Shown here: positions 22,229 to 34,269 of the stretch, piece after piece
Numbering within the stretch: the stretch's first letter is position 1
Layout of the letters: each line of letters starts with the position of its first letter
Assembly (NCBI RefSeq): GCF_004798865.1
Contig: NW_025336598.1
Location: forward strand, 17,350,622 to 17,414,621
Direction of reading: 5' to 3'
Length of the DNA: 64,000 nt
Source of the DNA: Varanus komodoensis
Lineage: Eukaryota > Chordata > Lepidosauria > Squamata > Varanidae
The notes under the pieces: model-generated
The model's input: only the letters and a program-made list of their open reading frames with translations
Database searches by the model: none
Told to the model about the DNA's origin: nothing
Made by a program: the position numbers and the translations under genes

Positions 22229-23147
22229 TGGACGGCATTTTGAGGAGGCAATGGAAACGGAAAAGAAACTCTTTTTCGCCCCCCCCCCTCATCGCCACAG
22301 CATAGGCCTGATAATGGGCTCTCAAGTGTGTTCGGTCAGATTGATCCCATGATCTCCTCCACCTACGCTCTAGCTGCCTCCCAACCTGCTTCATTGCCTT
22401 CAATTCAGGAGTATACCAAGGGGAAGAGCGGGCTCTGCCCAGGGGGAGAGGATGCTTAGGAGCGATCGTGTCCACAGCCCTGGTCATCTCCCCGTTCCAC
22501 AGTTCAACCAGAGCCTCGACAGGAGCACCAGTCTTGTAAGCCGGAAACTCCCCCAGGGCCTTCAGGAATCCATCCGGATCCATCCGGCTCCAGGGGCAGA
22601 CCCACACAATCGGGTCTGCACCCTTGCAGAGGGAGATGTTGCTCTCAAGCACAAACCTCACCAGGAAGTGATCTGACCATGACAGGGGAGTCAAATATAA
22701 ATTCCTCACCCTCAGACCACCCTCTTCCTGCCCCGTCGAGAACACCAGGTCCAGAGTGTGTCCACGTTCATGGGTCGGGCCGGTGACATGTTGAGACAGC
22801 CCCATGGCCGTCATGGAGACCATGAAGTCCTGAGCCGCCCCAGTCAGACCAGTCTCGGCATGGAGATTGAAGTCCCCCAGGACCAACATCCTGGGGGTCC
22901 TCAACACCAGGTCTGAGACGGTCTCCGTCAGCTCAGGCAGGGAGACTGTTGGGCAGAAGGGTGCACGGTACGCCAACAGAATCCCCAATCTGTCTCGGTC
23001 ACCCAACACCAAGTAGAGGCATTCCAGTCCTGGCCTTGAAGGGACCGGAAGTCCCATGAGGGAGATGGAGGCTCGGTAAACCAAAGTGACCCCCCTCCCC
23101 TCCCCTCCAGGCATGGACAGTGCTGAACCAGATACCCGGGCGGGCAC
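22182..23147 (-). pseudogene. LINE copy 1, ORF piece: C-terminal part of the endonuclease domain
   Basis: 321 codons. The first part is the apurinic/apyrimidinic-type endonuclease: Y-R-A-P-F-C-P, L-V-L-G-D-F-N-L-H-A-E (the conserved G-D-F-N), G-P-T-H-E-R-G-H-T-L-D-L-V-F and L-S-W-S-D-H-F-L-V (the conserved S-D-H near the C-terminus). A linker follows. The catalytic GDFN and SDH boxes are intact. A cytosine-run expansion near 22260-22285 shifts the frame, so the last 30 or so residues are out of frame. Upstream, a second homopolymer change separates it from the N-terminal endonuclease piece. Confidence 0.86.
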
Positions 23148-23502
23148 ATTTGAGAGAGGGCGACATCCCCCCCTCTCCCGCCCAGGTTTCCGTTATGCAA
23201 GCCAGGTCGGCCCCCTCATCCACAATCAAGTCATGGATGAGGGAAGATTTATTATTGACCGACCTGGCATTGAGCAACAGCATCATCAGGCCCGACAGGC
23301 GGTTGACAAGACTACCTGGAACCCTCTGGCTGGGGGCAGAACCAGAAGGAGGGACAGGTGTCAACCATCTGTCCCTCCTTCTTCTGCGTGGACACGTTAA
23401 GCCCCCACCGCTATTATGTCCATTGCCCATGACCACTCCAATGGCGGTGCCCCCTTGCTCCCCAGGAAACACAAACGTCGACATGGCCAGGGACGACTCC
23501 AT
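22999..23502 (-). pseudogene. LINE copy 1, ORF piece: start of the ORF and N-terminal endonuclease
   Basis: 167 codons. The methionine at 23502 (M-E-S-S-L-A-M-S) is the first in the frame, directly after an AT-rich stretch, and is the likely ORF start of the family. Copy 2 has lost alignment just upstream of the same point. The endonuclease begins at about residue 72 with L-L-L-N-A-R-S-V-N-N-K and continues I-V-D-E-G-A-D-L-A-C-I-T-E-T-W, the conserved N and E-T-W boxes. The end of the frame is out of register after the C run at 23085-23100. Confidence 0.83.
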
Positions 23503-23574
23503 AAAAACAAATTAATACAGATTAAAATACAATAAAATTATAAAAACAATTAAAAAAACTCCCCTTTCCCTAAC

Positions 23575-24055
23575 GTGGCCCTGGCATCCTCCGTGCCCAG
23601 GGTAGTCCAGCGATGGCCGCAGGAGCGGCATCAGCTGGCCCCCGGCTCGGCTGTACGCCCCAGTCCGGCAGCAGCAGCAGCAACAATAACAGAGCAGCGC
23701 AGCACAGCAGGTGGGCCAATTAAAACATAGCCCGTGGCCAGCCCAGCCCCCCCGCTCAGCCCCCAAACAGCTTCCAAACAGCAGTGACCGCCCTTTGGCC
23801 CCCACCCTTTGGCCGCCGGCCCAAGGCCGCTGGCGCTTTAAGGTCACAGGGCCCTCCCCAAGCCCCGCCCTGTCCAGCACGCCTCTCACCTGTGCGAGGG
23901 AGGCAGGCCGGAGCCGGGTCCTGGGTCCTGGGCTGGTGTTCCTGGGCCAGTGGTCCTGGCCTCTGGAGGGCAGCGCGGCAGCCGGTGTTTGCGGGGGCGT
24001 TGCTGCAGAGCGGTGTCGCGATGGTCCGGCGTCATGGAAGGAGGTGTCTGTAGAA
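23575..24055 (-). promoter_or_regulatory. CpG-rich head of LINE copy 1, probable 5' UTR/promoter
   Basis: About 480 bp of very GC-rich DNA with many CpG sites, in sharp contrast to the AT-rich surroundings on one side and the AT-rich link on the other. It lies directly upstream of the LINE ORF start on the minus strand and has no ORF with recognisable ORF1 motifs. L2- and CR1-type elements carry internal promoters in GC-rich 5' UTRs, so that is the favoured reading. A host CpG island cannot be excluded, because no second copy in the window extends this far. Confidence 0.5.
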
Positions 24056-24648
24056 GGAAAAAAAAGAGTTTGTTGGAAACTCTGGTGAAGGAAGAGCTTG
24101 GGGAAAGGTCTATAGGCAATGGTGAAGAAATTACCCTTTTTATCTTAGTGCTGGGGAGGGAAACTGATGCTACTGTTAAGACATAAATGCAGTTTCTTCT
24201 TCTAAACAGACACACAGACAGGGAGGGAGGCAAGCAAGCCAGAAAGGGTTATACCAGCTGGAACTGGAGAAAAGAGTGGGGCTTGTATGGTACTCATGAC
24301 GATAAGATATTCTTGGATATGGAACTCTGATAAAATAGGAATGCTGCCTAGTTTGGTTAACCAGATGCATTATTCCAGGTTATTTTCTTACCATATTGCT
24401 CATAGGTGCTTGTGTGTGTGTGTGTGTCCCATCAGTTATTTCTTATGAACATTTTTTCCTGAGTAGCATTTATACTTCATTGATTGAACTTTGTGGTCTC
24501 TTTTCTTTTGGAGTTATCCAGCCCACATCGAATAGTGAAATCCTGCATTATCTAAGTAAATACCTGAAACCTAAAGAGCGTTAAAGTTGATTTGATACAT
24601 TCATGTGTGTGTGTCCGTGTCTGTGTGTATGTGCATCCTGGAGGCAAT
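24056..24648. other. Unassigned spacer with TG runs
   Basis: This contains TG microsatellite runs at about 24411-24428 and 24604-24632. No gene is seen. Confidence 0.55.
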
Positions 24649-24649
24649 T

Positions 24650-24740
24650 CTATTTATTTATTTGATTTTATTATTACACTTAAATCCTGTCCCATAGCCC
24701 ATTGGGATCTCGGGGAAGTTTACAATGGGATGGAAAAGTC
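24650..24740 (-). repeat. Antisense retroposon 3' tail
   Basis: The plus strand reads TTTA repeats, then 'aaatcctgtcccatagccc' and 'tgggatctcggggaagttta'. This is the expected antisense order of a LINE/SINE 3' terminus with an (AAAT)n tail. No coding part is attached. Confidence 0.4.
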
Positions 24741-26940
24741 CACCTGAAAGGATATGCAGAAAGGGATTGGAGTTCACTCCCTTGCCTTCATTCCATTCCA
24801 CCAAGGAAATGCTGACCTGCAGCACTCTTTCTCTTAGATCTCCCCACATTACCTGAGGGAACGTGACCTGAGAGGTGATGGTAGAGGTTTCGCCTACATG
24901 CTATCACTCAACCCAGTCCCAATGAAGGAACTATTGGAAGTCTTGTCACACCAAACAAGGCAGTCTCCCCCACCAGGAAGTCACGATAGATCAGGTGAAT
25001 CAATGATGCTCCCTGACCTGATATATAGACTGTCTTTGCCCTCACCTGCCTGGGAGCCATGTCTGACAGATGCATATTTATCGGTAACTTCTGAGCAACT
25101 TTCTTTCCAAACTTAGGCAGTTTTTCGCCATTGCTGCTGCCCATAGAAATCACAGTTGCAGCAAAATGCTCCAAACACATCCCTTTCTTCTGCCGAATTT
25201 CAGTTGCTTGAGGCAGTAAGCTTTGACAGACAGTCAGCTTGTAACTCAGGCCCTCCCCATAGGTAAGGGAAAGCTTCTATTATTTTTATTCTGCTTTCCC
25301 ATTTGACCGCCATCTCTCTCTTACAATCTCTCTCTTTTCTATACCTTATTGAACAACTAAAAATGCAGAAAAGCAAAACGCAAAACAAACACTGAGCAGT
25401 CACTGCCACTTGAGGCCCAATGGGCTTTCCACTTTGTCAAAAGCTGCCAGATGTACCGAGAACGATTTCAATGGCGTCAGTCTACAGAATGCCCTGTAGT
25501 GCCAACAGGAGCAATGTGAAAGTCTCTATCAGTGGTGTTGAGACACTTGCCTTTGAACCTGCATAGCATCTGCCACATGAATAATATTTCAGACACTTTA
25601 AAAAGGCTACTAATATCATGGTAGAATCAGGATTTCAAATTGATGCTTGCACCTTCCTTCTCTACTCTTTATGTGTAAATTCTGCTTATTAAACTGTACA
25701 CTGGCATATAATGAAAAGATGCAAAATACAAACTGTGGAGGAAGGTTTCTTGGTGGGAAAAGGGGCTAGGAGAGGTTCATTCAAATGACAGCTGTTTCAG
25801 CTCTTGGGGCTGACATCTGACAGCTCTTGGATCTGTTTCTTATGTGAGTGCCCATAATGTGATGAACAGGAGATGAACTTCATATGTTAATAAGGCCTCC
25901 TCTACAGTAGCAGGAGGTGGTGGAATAAACTGTACATGCTGCAGCAGGTGAGCAATATTATCCCATGTATAAAAATGTTCCTTCTCATTATTTAAAAAAA
26001 ACCTTGCAAGTAAGAACAAGACAAAACAAAATGGAGTAGGGAGGAACTTATCCTTCTCTCTTCCTTGCCGGGTGCTCTAATCTAGGGATATGGGTTTTCT
26101 CTTTTTCTGCAGAAGGTAAAGTTAGAAATGGGATTTCTGAAATGAAACAGTCTATTCCAGTATCTCGGAACAGGGATATGAAGATCAGGCCAGAACCCAA
26201 TTCTCTTCTTTCCTATGCCTGACCCAGGCTGGGAAGCAAACTGAACTAAGATCAAGTCTGCAAGCCTTTGGGAACATTAGCGACTTCTTAGCATGAAATG
26301 CATCATTGCTGGCACAAAGTACACAAGTCATGTGTGCAGAAGCAGAACTTGAACATGATTCCTGACCAGTCCTAAGTGAACATTTGTCACAAGGTGGACT
26401 TAAATGCAGAAAGAAAGCGGCCCAGAATCTGAGTAGTCAAGCTGAGGAAATCCAATGGATTTCTATCCTCAGACTAGATTCCTCAACCACATTCTTCCCA
26501 GACTTCCCTGCATCTGTAGATCAGATTTGAGGCACTGCAGCTCCAATGGTCAGCTCAGCTCACATGATCGTTTTCACAGAAGTCAATTCTCATATGCCTG
26601 CCATGGGCCATCCCCTGGGACACTTTTCTTCTGGAGCAGCTGTCTGTCCTCAGTTATCACCAATCCACACAGAGGAGTGCAGAAGGAGAGGGTGTCACAT
26701 AAAGGAAGCTATGGCATGTGAAATTTGCACACTCGGCCTGTTCCTGAAAAGAATTTTCAAAAATCATCCTACATCAGCCAGCAAATTGCATGTTGGGAAC
26801 ACATGGAAGAAGATGAAGAAAGCAGAACTGGGGGAATCTGTTCTTCCTAGTAGGAATGGCAATCATCTAAAAGCTGTACATTAAAAAATAAAATCTTGGC
26901 CACCAATTCAGCAGCATCAATCCCTAGCTGTATATCTATG
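24741..26940. other. Unassigned spacer
   Basis: 2.2 kb without a supportable gene or named repeat. Frames up to 112 codons show no motif and disagree between frames. Confidence 0.5.
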
Positions 26941-26944
26941 TGTT

Positions 26945-27012
26945 GCGCATATTTAGAAAGAAGTCCTACAACATTGCTGGCTGGAGTATGATGGGAGATG
27001 TAGGACTTATTT
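26945..27012. repeat. Relic of the 'gctggctgg-atgatgggag-tgtagt' repeat
   Basis: This contains 'acattgctggctggagtatg' followed by 'atgggagatgtagga', matching a very common sauropsid interspersed repeat (roughly 'catgctggctgg...tgatgggagttgtagtcc'). Related pieces lie at 43475-43545 and 56710-56800. The class of the parent element is not known to me. Confidence 0.45.
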
Positions 27013-27985
27013 TTCTTCTGCCTAGGATTCATCCTCATTCGCTTCCACCCTGACCTCAGAGCTCTTTACCTATACATTAAAATGATGGATTGTTACCAAG
27101 TCTGCTTTGTGTAGCTCTCCCCATAGTGTATTTTTATTTGATGTTAGAGCACTTGCTATGTGCTGTCTGATCATGGGGTGCATCAGGTAACTGAGACCAG
27201 CTCAGCCTCCCTGGAACAGGATTCAGAGGCTTTGAGGGTTAGGTTTTGCGGGAGACATTCTCATTGCTACCGACAGGGTCCAAATTGAGAATTGGCTTGC
27301 CATTCTGTTGAGACCAAATCCAAATAGAGCCAAGATAAGTTTGCCTGTCAGCTTTTCAAACAGCAAACACTTTATCATTATTTATGCTTCTTGATGGGTT
27401 GTTCCCTGTGTTAAAAACCTTAAGCTGCCATAGGAAAAAAATGTGGATATTTGCCAGACAGCTAATCAAAGAACCAAGGCTTCTCTTCAGAGACTGTAGC
27501 TGTAATTAGAACAAAGCTGTTGAAATGAGATGTGCAATCAAGCTAAGGATGAATGGAAAAACTCAGACAAAAAAGAAAAGAAAAGAAACTGTGCTTTTCA
27601 TCTCTAATCCTATACTAATAGAGACATGGCAAGGATTCTAAAGACCTGACTCTTTCAGCTACCATTTAGAAACAGGCAATAGGGCGTGCTTCTCGTTAAT
27701 GACACACTCACCTTTGAAAGAACTAATTGACAACTGAAGACAACTTTCATAATACTGTATGGGTACCAGTTATCAAAGTGCTTCACATTACTGGTGACAG
27801 CATGAGCTACCTTCCTATTGCTCCCTCCAGTATAAGAAGCATTTTTACTAGGACCATGATGAGAATGAAAGGCTTAGATCTCCCCTCCCTATGCATCAAG
27901 GAACTGATAAACTGTGTGTGTGTGCTCTTACTATTAACTGGTTTAAAGTATTTTGGTGCCACTAAAAGTGACACCATCAGGGGCC
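27013..27985. other. Unassigned spacer, possibly conserved in part
   Basis: No gene and no repeat signature. The section 27300-27560 is AT-rich, lacks microsatellites and repeats, and has several TAATTA-like and AATCAA-like sites. That is the look of conserved non-coding DNA but not proof of it. Confidence 0.4.
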
Positions 27986-27989
27986 AAAG

Positions 27990-28960
27990 TATGGGTTGTA
28001 GGAGACAAGACAGAGGTACCAGAACTAGCACAGTAGAATTTCAGGCAAGACAGAGTCTTAGCAAGATTCAAGCAGTAGTTGCATAGCAGTCCTAAATCAG
28101 GAACTAGGAGTATGTATCAGGACGAGACACAGATATAGTCATGGAGCAACCAAAGGTCAGCAACCACAGCTAGCAGGGAAACAAGCATTGCTAAACCAAT
28201 ATGGCAAGGCAGGATGCATGGCAAGGCTCAGGCAAGATGCACACACAGAGTAAGCAAGAGGACCTGTGATGCTGAGGCAATGTGGCAAGGCAGGATACAT
28301 GGCAGGATGCAGAGGACACAGCAAGGCTTGGGCAGGATGCAGGCACTACAGCAGACTGGAGGACCTGCACTGCTGAGGCCAATTCTGGAGGGAAAAGCTT
28401 GCCTTGTATAGCTCTTTCCCAGGGCTCCCAGCTGACAAAAGCAGGGCCTGGGACTGATCCTGTGAATACCAAGGTGGGCTTCTGGTTCTGGCCACCAGTT
28501 GGAGCAGCCCAGAGCCTGGTAGCCACCTCTAAAATACTGGACCCTGAAAGAATAGTGGGTTTTGTCAAAAATCCTCTTTGCTTTGCCCATCATTTTGAGA
28601 AGATGACTCCTGCATGCCTTCATGAACCCCCCACATGTGTTGCCTGGTGCTATTCTGGTCTCAAGGCCGCTCCAGCCAATATCAGAGCTCTTGCCAATTC
28701 GATGGAATGATTTCAGCTGGGTTCCTGTGAATACCCCACATCCCTCCCCACAACCTGCTACTTGCTTACTGGAACCCCAAAGAACACTATTCAACCAGCT
28801 AGTGGATTTTTAAAGGCGTCTCAGCTCATACTTGTCAAAAGCTTTGGGTATAAAATGAGGGCTGCAGCTCTCCCTTGCCTTCATCTTTCTTTGGTTTATT
28901 CCATTTTCTTTTCTCTTTGCTCTGCCTATCCAGCTCTGACCTATGAGAAGACCTATGCCT
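27990..28960 (+). mobile_element. GC-rich segment, possible LTR-like fossil
   Basis: This segment is markedly richer in G and C than its surroundings. It has an internal tandem duplication (28201-28382) and a TATA-box word (TATAAAA, 28849-28855) followed by a pyrimidine-rich stretch. These traits resemble a long terminal repeat of an old retrovirus-like or Gypsy-like element, but no matching partner repeat, primer-binding site or coding region was found in the window. Large overlapping open frames on both strands reflect the base composition and not a gene. It is old and non-functional if the reading is right. Confidence 0.2.
28201..28382. repeat. Tandem dimer of about 80-100 bp units
   Basis: Two adjacent related units: the first has 'tatggcaaggcaggatgcat', 'aaggctcaggcaagatgc' and 'aggacctgtgatgctgaggc'. 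The second has 'tgtggcaaggcaggatacat', 'aaggcttgggcaggatgc' and 'aggacctgcactgctgaggc'. The second unit has about 20 extra bases ('ggatgcagagg' region). Confidence 0.65.
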
Positions 28961-29740
28961 AGATTCATATAGACAGGTTTAGGTAGCTTTCATTATTTCT
29001 GGACCACAATATTGTTGCCAAACTTACTCTGGTTCTTTTGCACTTTTTATACCCCTTTTCCCTCCATAAATAAAGTGAACAGCTACCTCAAGTGTCCTGC
29101 ATGCCTCCTTTCCTTCAAGCAAGCTGTGCAACTAAATCCAGAGCTTCTGCTTAGCTTCTGCAACTGGTTAAAAATTCAGGCCAAGAGTTTTGCCCCGTGT
29201 GTGACATAGCAGAAATATTTTGAAGCCATGCTGCATTCAAAGATCTCACTACCTTTGGCCCCAGCTTTGAGCACTTCTTTCAGTTAGGCTAAAATTTGGA
29301 TGTACAACCTGCAGCCCTGGAACCATGTGTAGCCTTCCAAAGCCCTTACTGTGTCCCCAGAGGTGCTGTGTGCCCCACTGCCAAACTCCACCTCCATGTT
29401 TCCTGCAGCCTAGATGCTCTGCTTCCTGCCTTCAGACCCTCATGCAGGGTGCACTTTCCCCTTTCCTAGCAGTGAGGAAAGAGCAATCAGAAATAAGTTC
29501 ACTCATGTGTGACCACGAGTTTGCATGTACACGTGTTTTCTTATACGTGAGAGAAGGTGTGTATATGTAAGTGTGGCACCAGGCCAAGCATTACATGACC
29601 CTTGGGGTCAAAAAGCCTATAAATCCCTGGGCTCAGAGATAGCAACTTGTCCAAAGTCATTCCATTAGCTTTGTAGTGTACTGGAAAGATAAAAATGGGT
29701 TTCTAGCCCCAAGCTGTAACTATTATATCACACTCTCCCC
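28961..29740. other. Unassigned spacer
   Basis: No gene is seen. A weak MIR/SINE-like phrase occurs near 29630-29670 ('agcaacttgtccaaagtcat'), but it is too short to call. Confidence 0.5.
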
Positions 29741-29744
29741 ATGT

Positions 29745-29998
29745 GTTTAGATGCTGTGGTTTCCTTGCTTTGTCAGGGAACCAAGGTTCCATTTGGATGC
29801 TGGGAAGTACTTTCTGACGGATAGGAACCCGAGGGTATGGAATGGGCTTCCACAGGAGGGTGGTTGAGGCCCCATCAGCGAGGGTGTTCAAAGATAGGCT
29901 GGACATGCACATGGTGGGCATGTAGTGAGTGAAACCAGCTGGAGCTAGATGGCCTGGCAGGCCCCTTCTGACTCGTTCTGTTTCTATGTTTCTATGTC
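29745..29998 (+). mobile_element. CR1 LINE 3' end (octamer-tailed)
   Basis: The plus strand reads 'gaagtactttctgacggata', 'gtatggaatgggcttccaca', 'tgttcaaagataggctggac', 'tggagctagatggcctggc' and then the tail 'tttctatgtttctatg'. This is the classic CR1 arrangement of ORF2 C-terminus, short 3' UTR and short-octamer repeats ending ...TTCTATG. The coding part is only the last 40 or so codons and is not open. The tail marks the 3' boundary near 29997. Confidence 0.88.
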
Positions 29999-32900
29999 TT
30001 TTTCAAAGTGCTATCATAATTAAACTTCAGGAAAGGGTGGCCTTTAAGCAAGCATCCACATCTCTGTATGCCCACAAATCTCTCTGATAACATGTCACTT
30101 AGAGTTAGAGATATATGGAGATTGTAAAATCTGTTTTGTCTGCATTTTGCAACCCATCAGGTGCCTTTCATCCCATTGGTTGTTTATTATAGAGTCAAAT
30201 TTTGCGCAAATGCATTCATATGTATCTATGCAACTTTGTACATGCAAATTCACAATTTTGAAACTGCACAAATCTCACCCCCATAGACATATTCATACTG
30301 TAGGATATGGAGGGGGACATGCATTTTCAGTTGTTTGTTTTTCCCATATTTTTCTCCAACTGAATATGCATAAAATCTGATCTGGTATAGAATCCATATG
30401 TATGAAACCTGAAATAATTTGAATCTACTACATTTTTTTTTCTGACATCCCTGCTTGCCATGTGGAACACTGGAAATACACATCGTCTCCATTATGACTA
30501 AGGGGACAAAATTTTTGTGAGCTCATGAAACTGTTTCCTTTGCCATCAAGAATGATTAAAGTGCTTGTAGCTGTGCATTTACTATTTTACAGTCTTGCTT
30601 GTGAAATATGATCTACTAAAATTGTAAAGTGAACAAATACTAAAATTGTGAACTCAACAAATACTAAAAACAAAAACAAAGGCAGCCCACAAATTAGGAA
30701 TGAACGGAACCAGTTCAGGCCCATACAAAACAGTGATAAAACCTGAAATGATCTGCAAGGCACCTTCTCACATTCCATTCCCACATGCCACCAAATACAT
30801 AAATTATCTGTGAAGCTCCACCGCCCTTACCATGCAAAAGAATAGCCATGGGATTTAGATATTGCTGCTGTATATTCAAGGTGCATTTCATCAAGAGAGG
30901 TAAGTAAATAAGGAAGTAGAATAAGAAAAGCCAACTTCCAAGGGTGGAGAAAATTGTATCCAAGGTTAGGCAATCCACACACTGGCATTTTTAAAGAGTT
31001 AGGTAGGTATTAGGGGTCTCTTATTTTGGTATACATTTTGGTAAATCACTGGCCTGCAAAAGTGTGGGATGGGATAGAACATCAAATTATATTAAGAAAG
31101 AGACACCCAGTCTTCTTCAGTTTGGTCAGGAATCCACAGCTTTTTGGTTCTGAGGGCCATATCAAGTGATGTGGCAGGGACAAGACACATGTTTACACAA
31201 ACCCATGAGTCATACACATTCAGACATATACCTCCACATACCCCCACTTACTTACACAACAGTTGCACACACTGGCATACCCACACCACTTACACACTCA
31301 TACATCTCCCTGTCTTGATGCTTCCCCCATCTCATCCATGAACACACTGCTCTCATCTGAGCAACAGCAGAATTAGTTCAACATCACCAGATCAAGGTAC
31401 TGAATTCTCCGTCCTAATAAAGCAGAAAATGCTTTAGAAATGGACACTGGTTCCTGCCACAGAAGACGCTTTCCTAGAGCATCCACACAGTGTCTTCCCT
31501 GCAAAGAAAAGAATGAAATGTCTTTGTGTGTGTGTGGGCAGGGCGAATAGAAAGAAGCTGTGTATCTCCTTCAACTGTCCATTTTGTTTCTATTTTGGAT
31601 GGTCCCTCATAACTCAACCCTGGTTGGGTGGTCAACCCTCTGCTGGTTAAGATGTTCCAGTGCTGGTCTGTTGGCCAGAAACATCCAAATTCCTACAGTG
31701 AGCCCAATCCAGACACTTCACTCCAGAATGTTCACAGATGCAAATGGGAGGGAGAGTTTTGCAGACTAGTTCACTGTCATACAACTAGTGAACTGAGCAG
31801 AATACAAATATGGTTTGAGCATTTGGGTTATCCTCCTTTTACACTGGGTCAAGGCTATTCATGTTTGCATCACTGACAAATCAATTGACATATTTTAATT
31901 TGAAACCTGGGAGAGTCAGGTGTTCTAAATCAAAAGAGATTTGGGGATGATGCAAGAATAATTTTAAGCTTAAAAGCAGATCTTTAGTTTCAGATTTAGT
32001 GTCTTGGCTCAGTTTATAAATGATCAATTGAAGAGGAGTGGGTAAAAAGCATTGGATGTTCAAATATTGCCAGAACAAGACCTCTTTGAATCATTAACAC
32101 AAGCTTTTTGAAATTCTGCCAGTGAATATTGAAGATCAGTCCAGTATCAAATAATCCTCTTGAACTTGGTTGATAATTGCAATCCATAGCGGTTTTGTTT
32201 CCTCTTTAGTGAGAGTATTGAGCTATTATCCCTCACTTCTCAATCCTGTAGGAAGCATGAAATTGCTTGCTTATAAAACTTGAAAAAAGCTACTATGGTT
32301 TGCAAATTGTGTCTAGACTTCTTCATTAGTGAGCTATGCAGAACTTATTTTAATGCATTTATCCTGGTTTCTGCTACTGTGTTAATGGCATTGCATGTTT
32401 GATTGGAAGACTTAGATTGCTGCCTTGAAAAGATCTCATATTTTAATCACTGTGGGTCAAGCTGCTTGATCATAAATATAGTTTCTGCATCACTTTGCTA
32501 TCAGGGAGGTAAGAGAATGTTGTTTTCACTCTGAACATGAAAGTGAGTACATGCCTGCTGAAAATCTTCACAAATTGTCCAGCAGGCATTCCAGTTCTCA
32601 TTCCAGATTCCCAGTCTGTATCACACATTTTCTTTTTATCTGCATAACAGTTCTGTCAGCCCTTAGTCCAGCTCTATCCAATATGATGTCCTTCATTTGT
32701 GGGGCGAGGGGGGTATAAATCCCAGAATTCTTGACCCTTGACACTGCTGGCTGGTGCACATGAGCACTTCATTCCTAATCATCTGGTGGGTTTCCGATTG
32801 GAGAACTCTGAAATAGGTCAACTGAGAAGAAAGAAAAAGCAAACTAAGCTTCTTTCCCTCATCCTGCCATGATAGAGGCCACTGAGAGAGAAAAGAAGGT

Positions 32901-34265
32901 GTGATGAGGATTTTCTGTTGCTCCATAACTTCTTCTAGCTACATCAGTAAAGCAGAGAGATATCTCACTCTCTCCATTTACAGAACAGCATGGTTTGCCA
33001 GTCATGCCGAAATCTGTATGTCACCAAATATCAATACTGCCCCAGAGTCTCACTGTTTTGTAGATAAAAGTGCAGAAAGTCTTCTATCTTCTGGATGTGC
33101 TCATCATCAGTCCCTGAACTTGTTAAGCTTCTTCAATTGCTCCTGATTAGATTGTGGTTGTTTTTTTCATTCATGGAAATATTAAAGTAATGTTGTGCAC
33201 ATCTTTCTAAATGGACGCATCAGTTGGGGATGGTTTTGAAATGGATGCATTTTTCTCTGATTAAATAAAGTGTGTTTGTTCATGTTTTTCTAAAGTATGC
33301 ATTTCTGAATTCATTAAGTTTGTTCCACAAACAAACTTAGGGCAAACCCGGTAAATACTGGTCAGAAATGAAATGAAACAATCTCATATATCAAAACTTC
33401 TACATGTGTGAAGGTTCAAAAACCATTTGCCATGTAACTAAGTTGACAGGAACATAATGAGCTTTGGCTGGAATCTGGAAAATCCAGTTTTGGTCATATT
33501 TATCTGAGGAACTTTGAGGATGATTGTAAGCATCATATGAAAATCATGATAACTAAAGCCAGAGAATCTCAAACTTGTCTTTGAAAATGGAAAAAGAAAA
33601 TGGCAATGGTTTATCAACCATACTTATTCTTACAGATCTAATTATTTTTTTGCCCTGTGAAGCTCATATAATATTTCCAGTTGTTTGATCCTGGATAGTT
33701 TTCAACTGTCTCTTGAGAATGACAATTAGGTGACAGTTTTAGAGTCTAAACTTATGTATGCTTTTTTTTCTTTTTCTTTACACTTGTAGGTTTAATAATA
33801 CACAATATGTGTTTCATTTTCTCTTGCATCAATATTTTACATTGAGAACTGCAGACATGGCAAGTTTGCCACAAATCCTTTTAAGATGGAATTTAAATGA
33901 AAGAATGAAAAAGGTATTTGGTTGCTATTTGAATCCATAAAAAAGCTCAAGGAAGATAATATATTTAGGCTTAGTCAAGAAAGTTGGATGAAATAAAAAT
34001 CCCCAGATGGAACTCCATTGATTTGTAACACTGTGCTCTGCTTGATGTAAGAAAAGATGCATATATAGTGTGACCAACTGAAAAGGTAGCTGGAGGAACT
34101 CTCATTTGTGAGACAGACAGGAGCATGGAAAAAGGCCATTTCAGAACAGTTCCTCCATTCAATATATCCCAGGCCTGAAACAGAGATTATTCTAGATATT
34201 GTTTGCAGCTGCATTGTTTTTATTACTTTTATTGCAGCGTAGGTATGGAGTGCAGTCTGGCTTTT
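29999..34265. other. Unassigned spacer
   Basis: 4.3 kb without a supportable gene. A CA-rich low-complexity stretch lies at about 31180-31320. The block 31880-32450 is AT-rich and may be decayed retroposon sequence, but I could not place it. Short frames elsewhere have no motifs. Confidence 0.45.
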
Positions 34266-34269
34266 AGAA

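Larger units (their letters stand above)
20308..24055 (-). mobile_element. L2-like GC-rich LINE, copy 1 (near full length)
   Basis: On the minus strand the order is a CpG-rich head (24055-23575), an AT-rich link (23570-23511), a single ORF from the methionine at 23502 to about 20499 (endonuclease, linker, reverse transcriptase, C-terminal domain), a 3' UTR with 'cgccccgaggcttcggcgaatgg', and a (TAAA)n tail at about 20308-20336. At about 3.7 kb it has the size of a complete L2-type element with no separate ORF1. Compared with copy 2, the ORF carries three frameshifts (near 23085-23100 in a C run, near 22260-22285 in a C run, and near 21240-21255) and one nonsense codon (TAA, 21713-21715). It is therefore non-autonomous. 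The family assignment to the L2/CR1 group rests on the protein motifs. Confidence 0.88.

Noticed and set aside
23711-24088. GC-rich frames upstream of the LINE ORF as a possible ORF1
   Set aside because: They run opposite to the LINE or lack ORF1 motifs (no esterase, RRM, zinc knuckle or coiled coil), and they come from a CpG-rich tract.
28191-28794. Long overlapping frames on both strands (up to 188 codons)
   Set aside because: They overlap on opposite strands in a GC-rich tandemly duplicated segment. Composition explains the lack of stops.
29615-29700. MIR-like phrase 'agcaacttgtccaaagtcat'
   Set aside because: About 25 matching bases only; no A or B box nearby.
31880-32450. Possible decayed retroposon
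   Set aside because: AT-rich with no recognisable protein motif or tail; left as unassigned.
32690-32760. Possible copy of the 'gctggctgg' sauropsid repeat
   Set aside because: Only 'ctgctggctgg' matches; too short to separate from chance.
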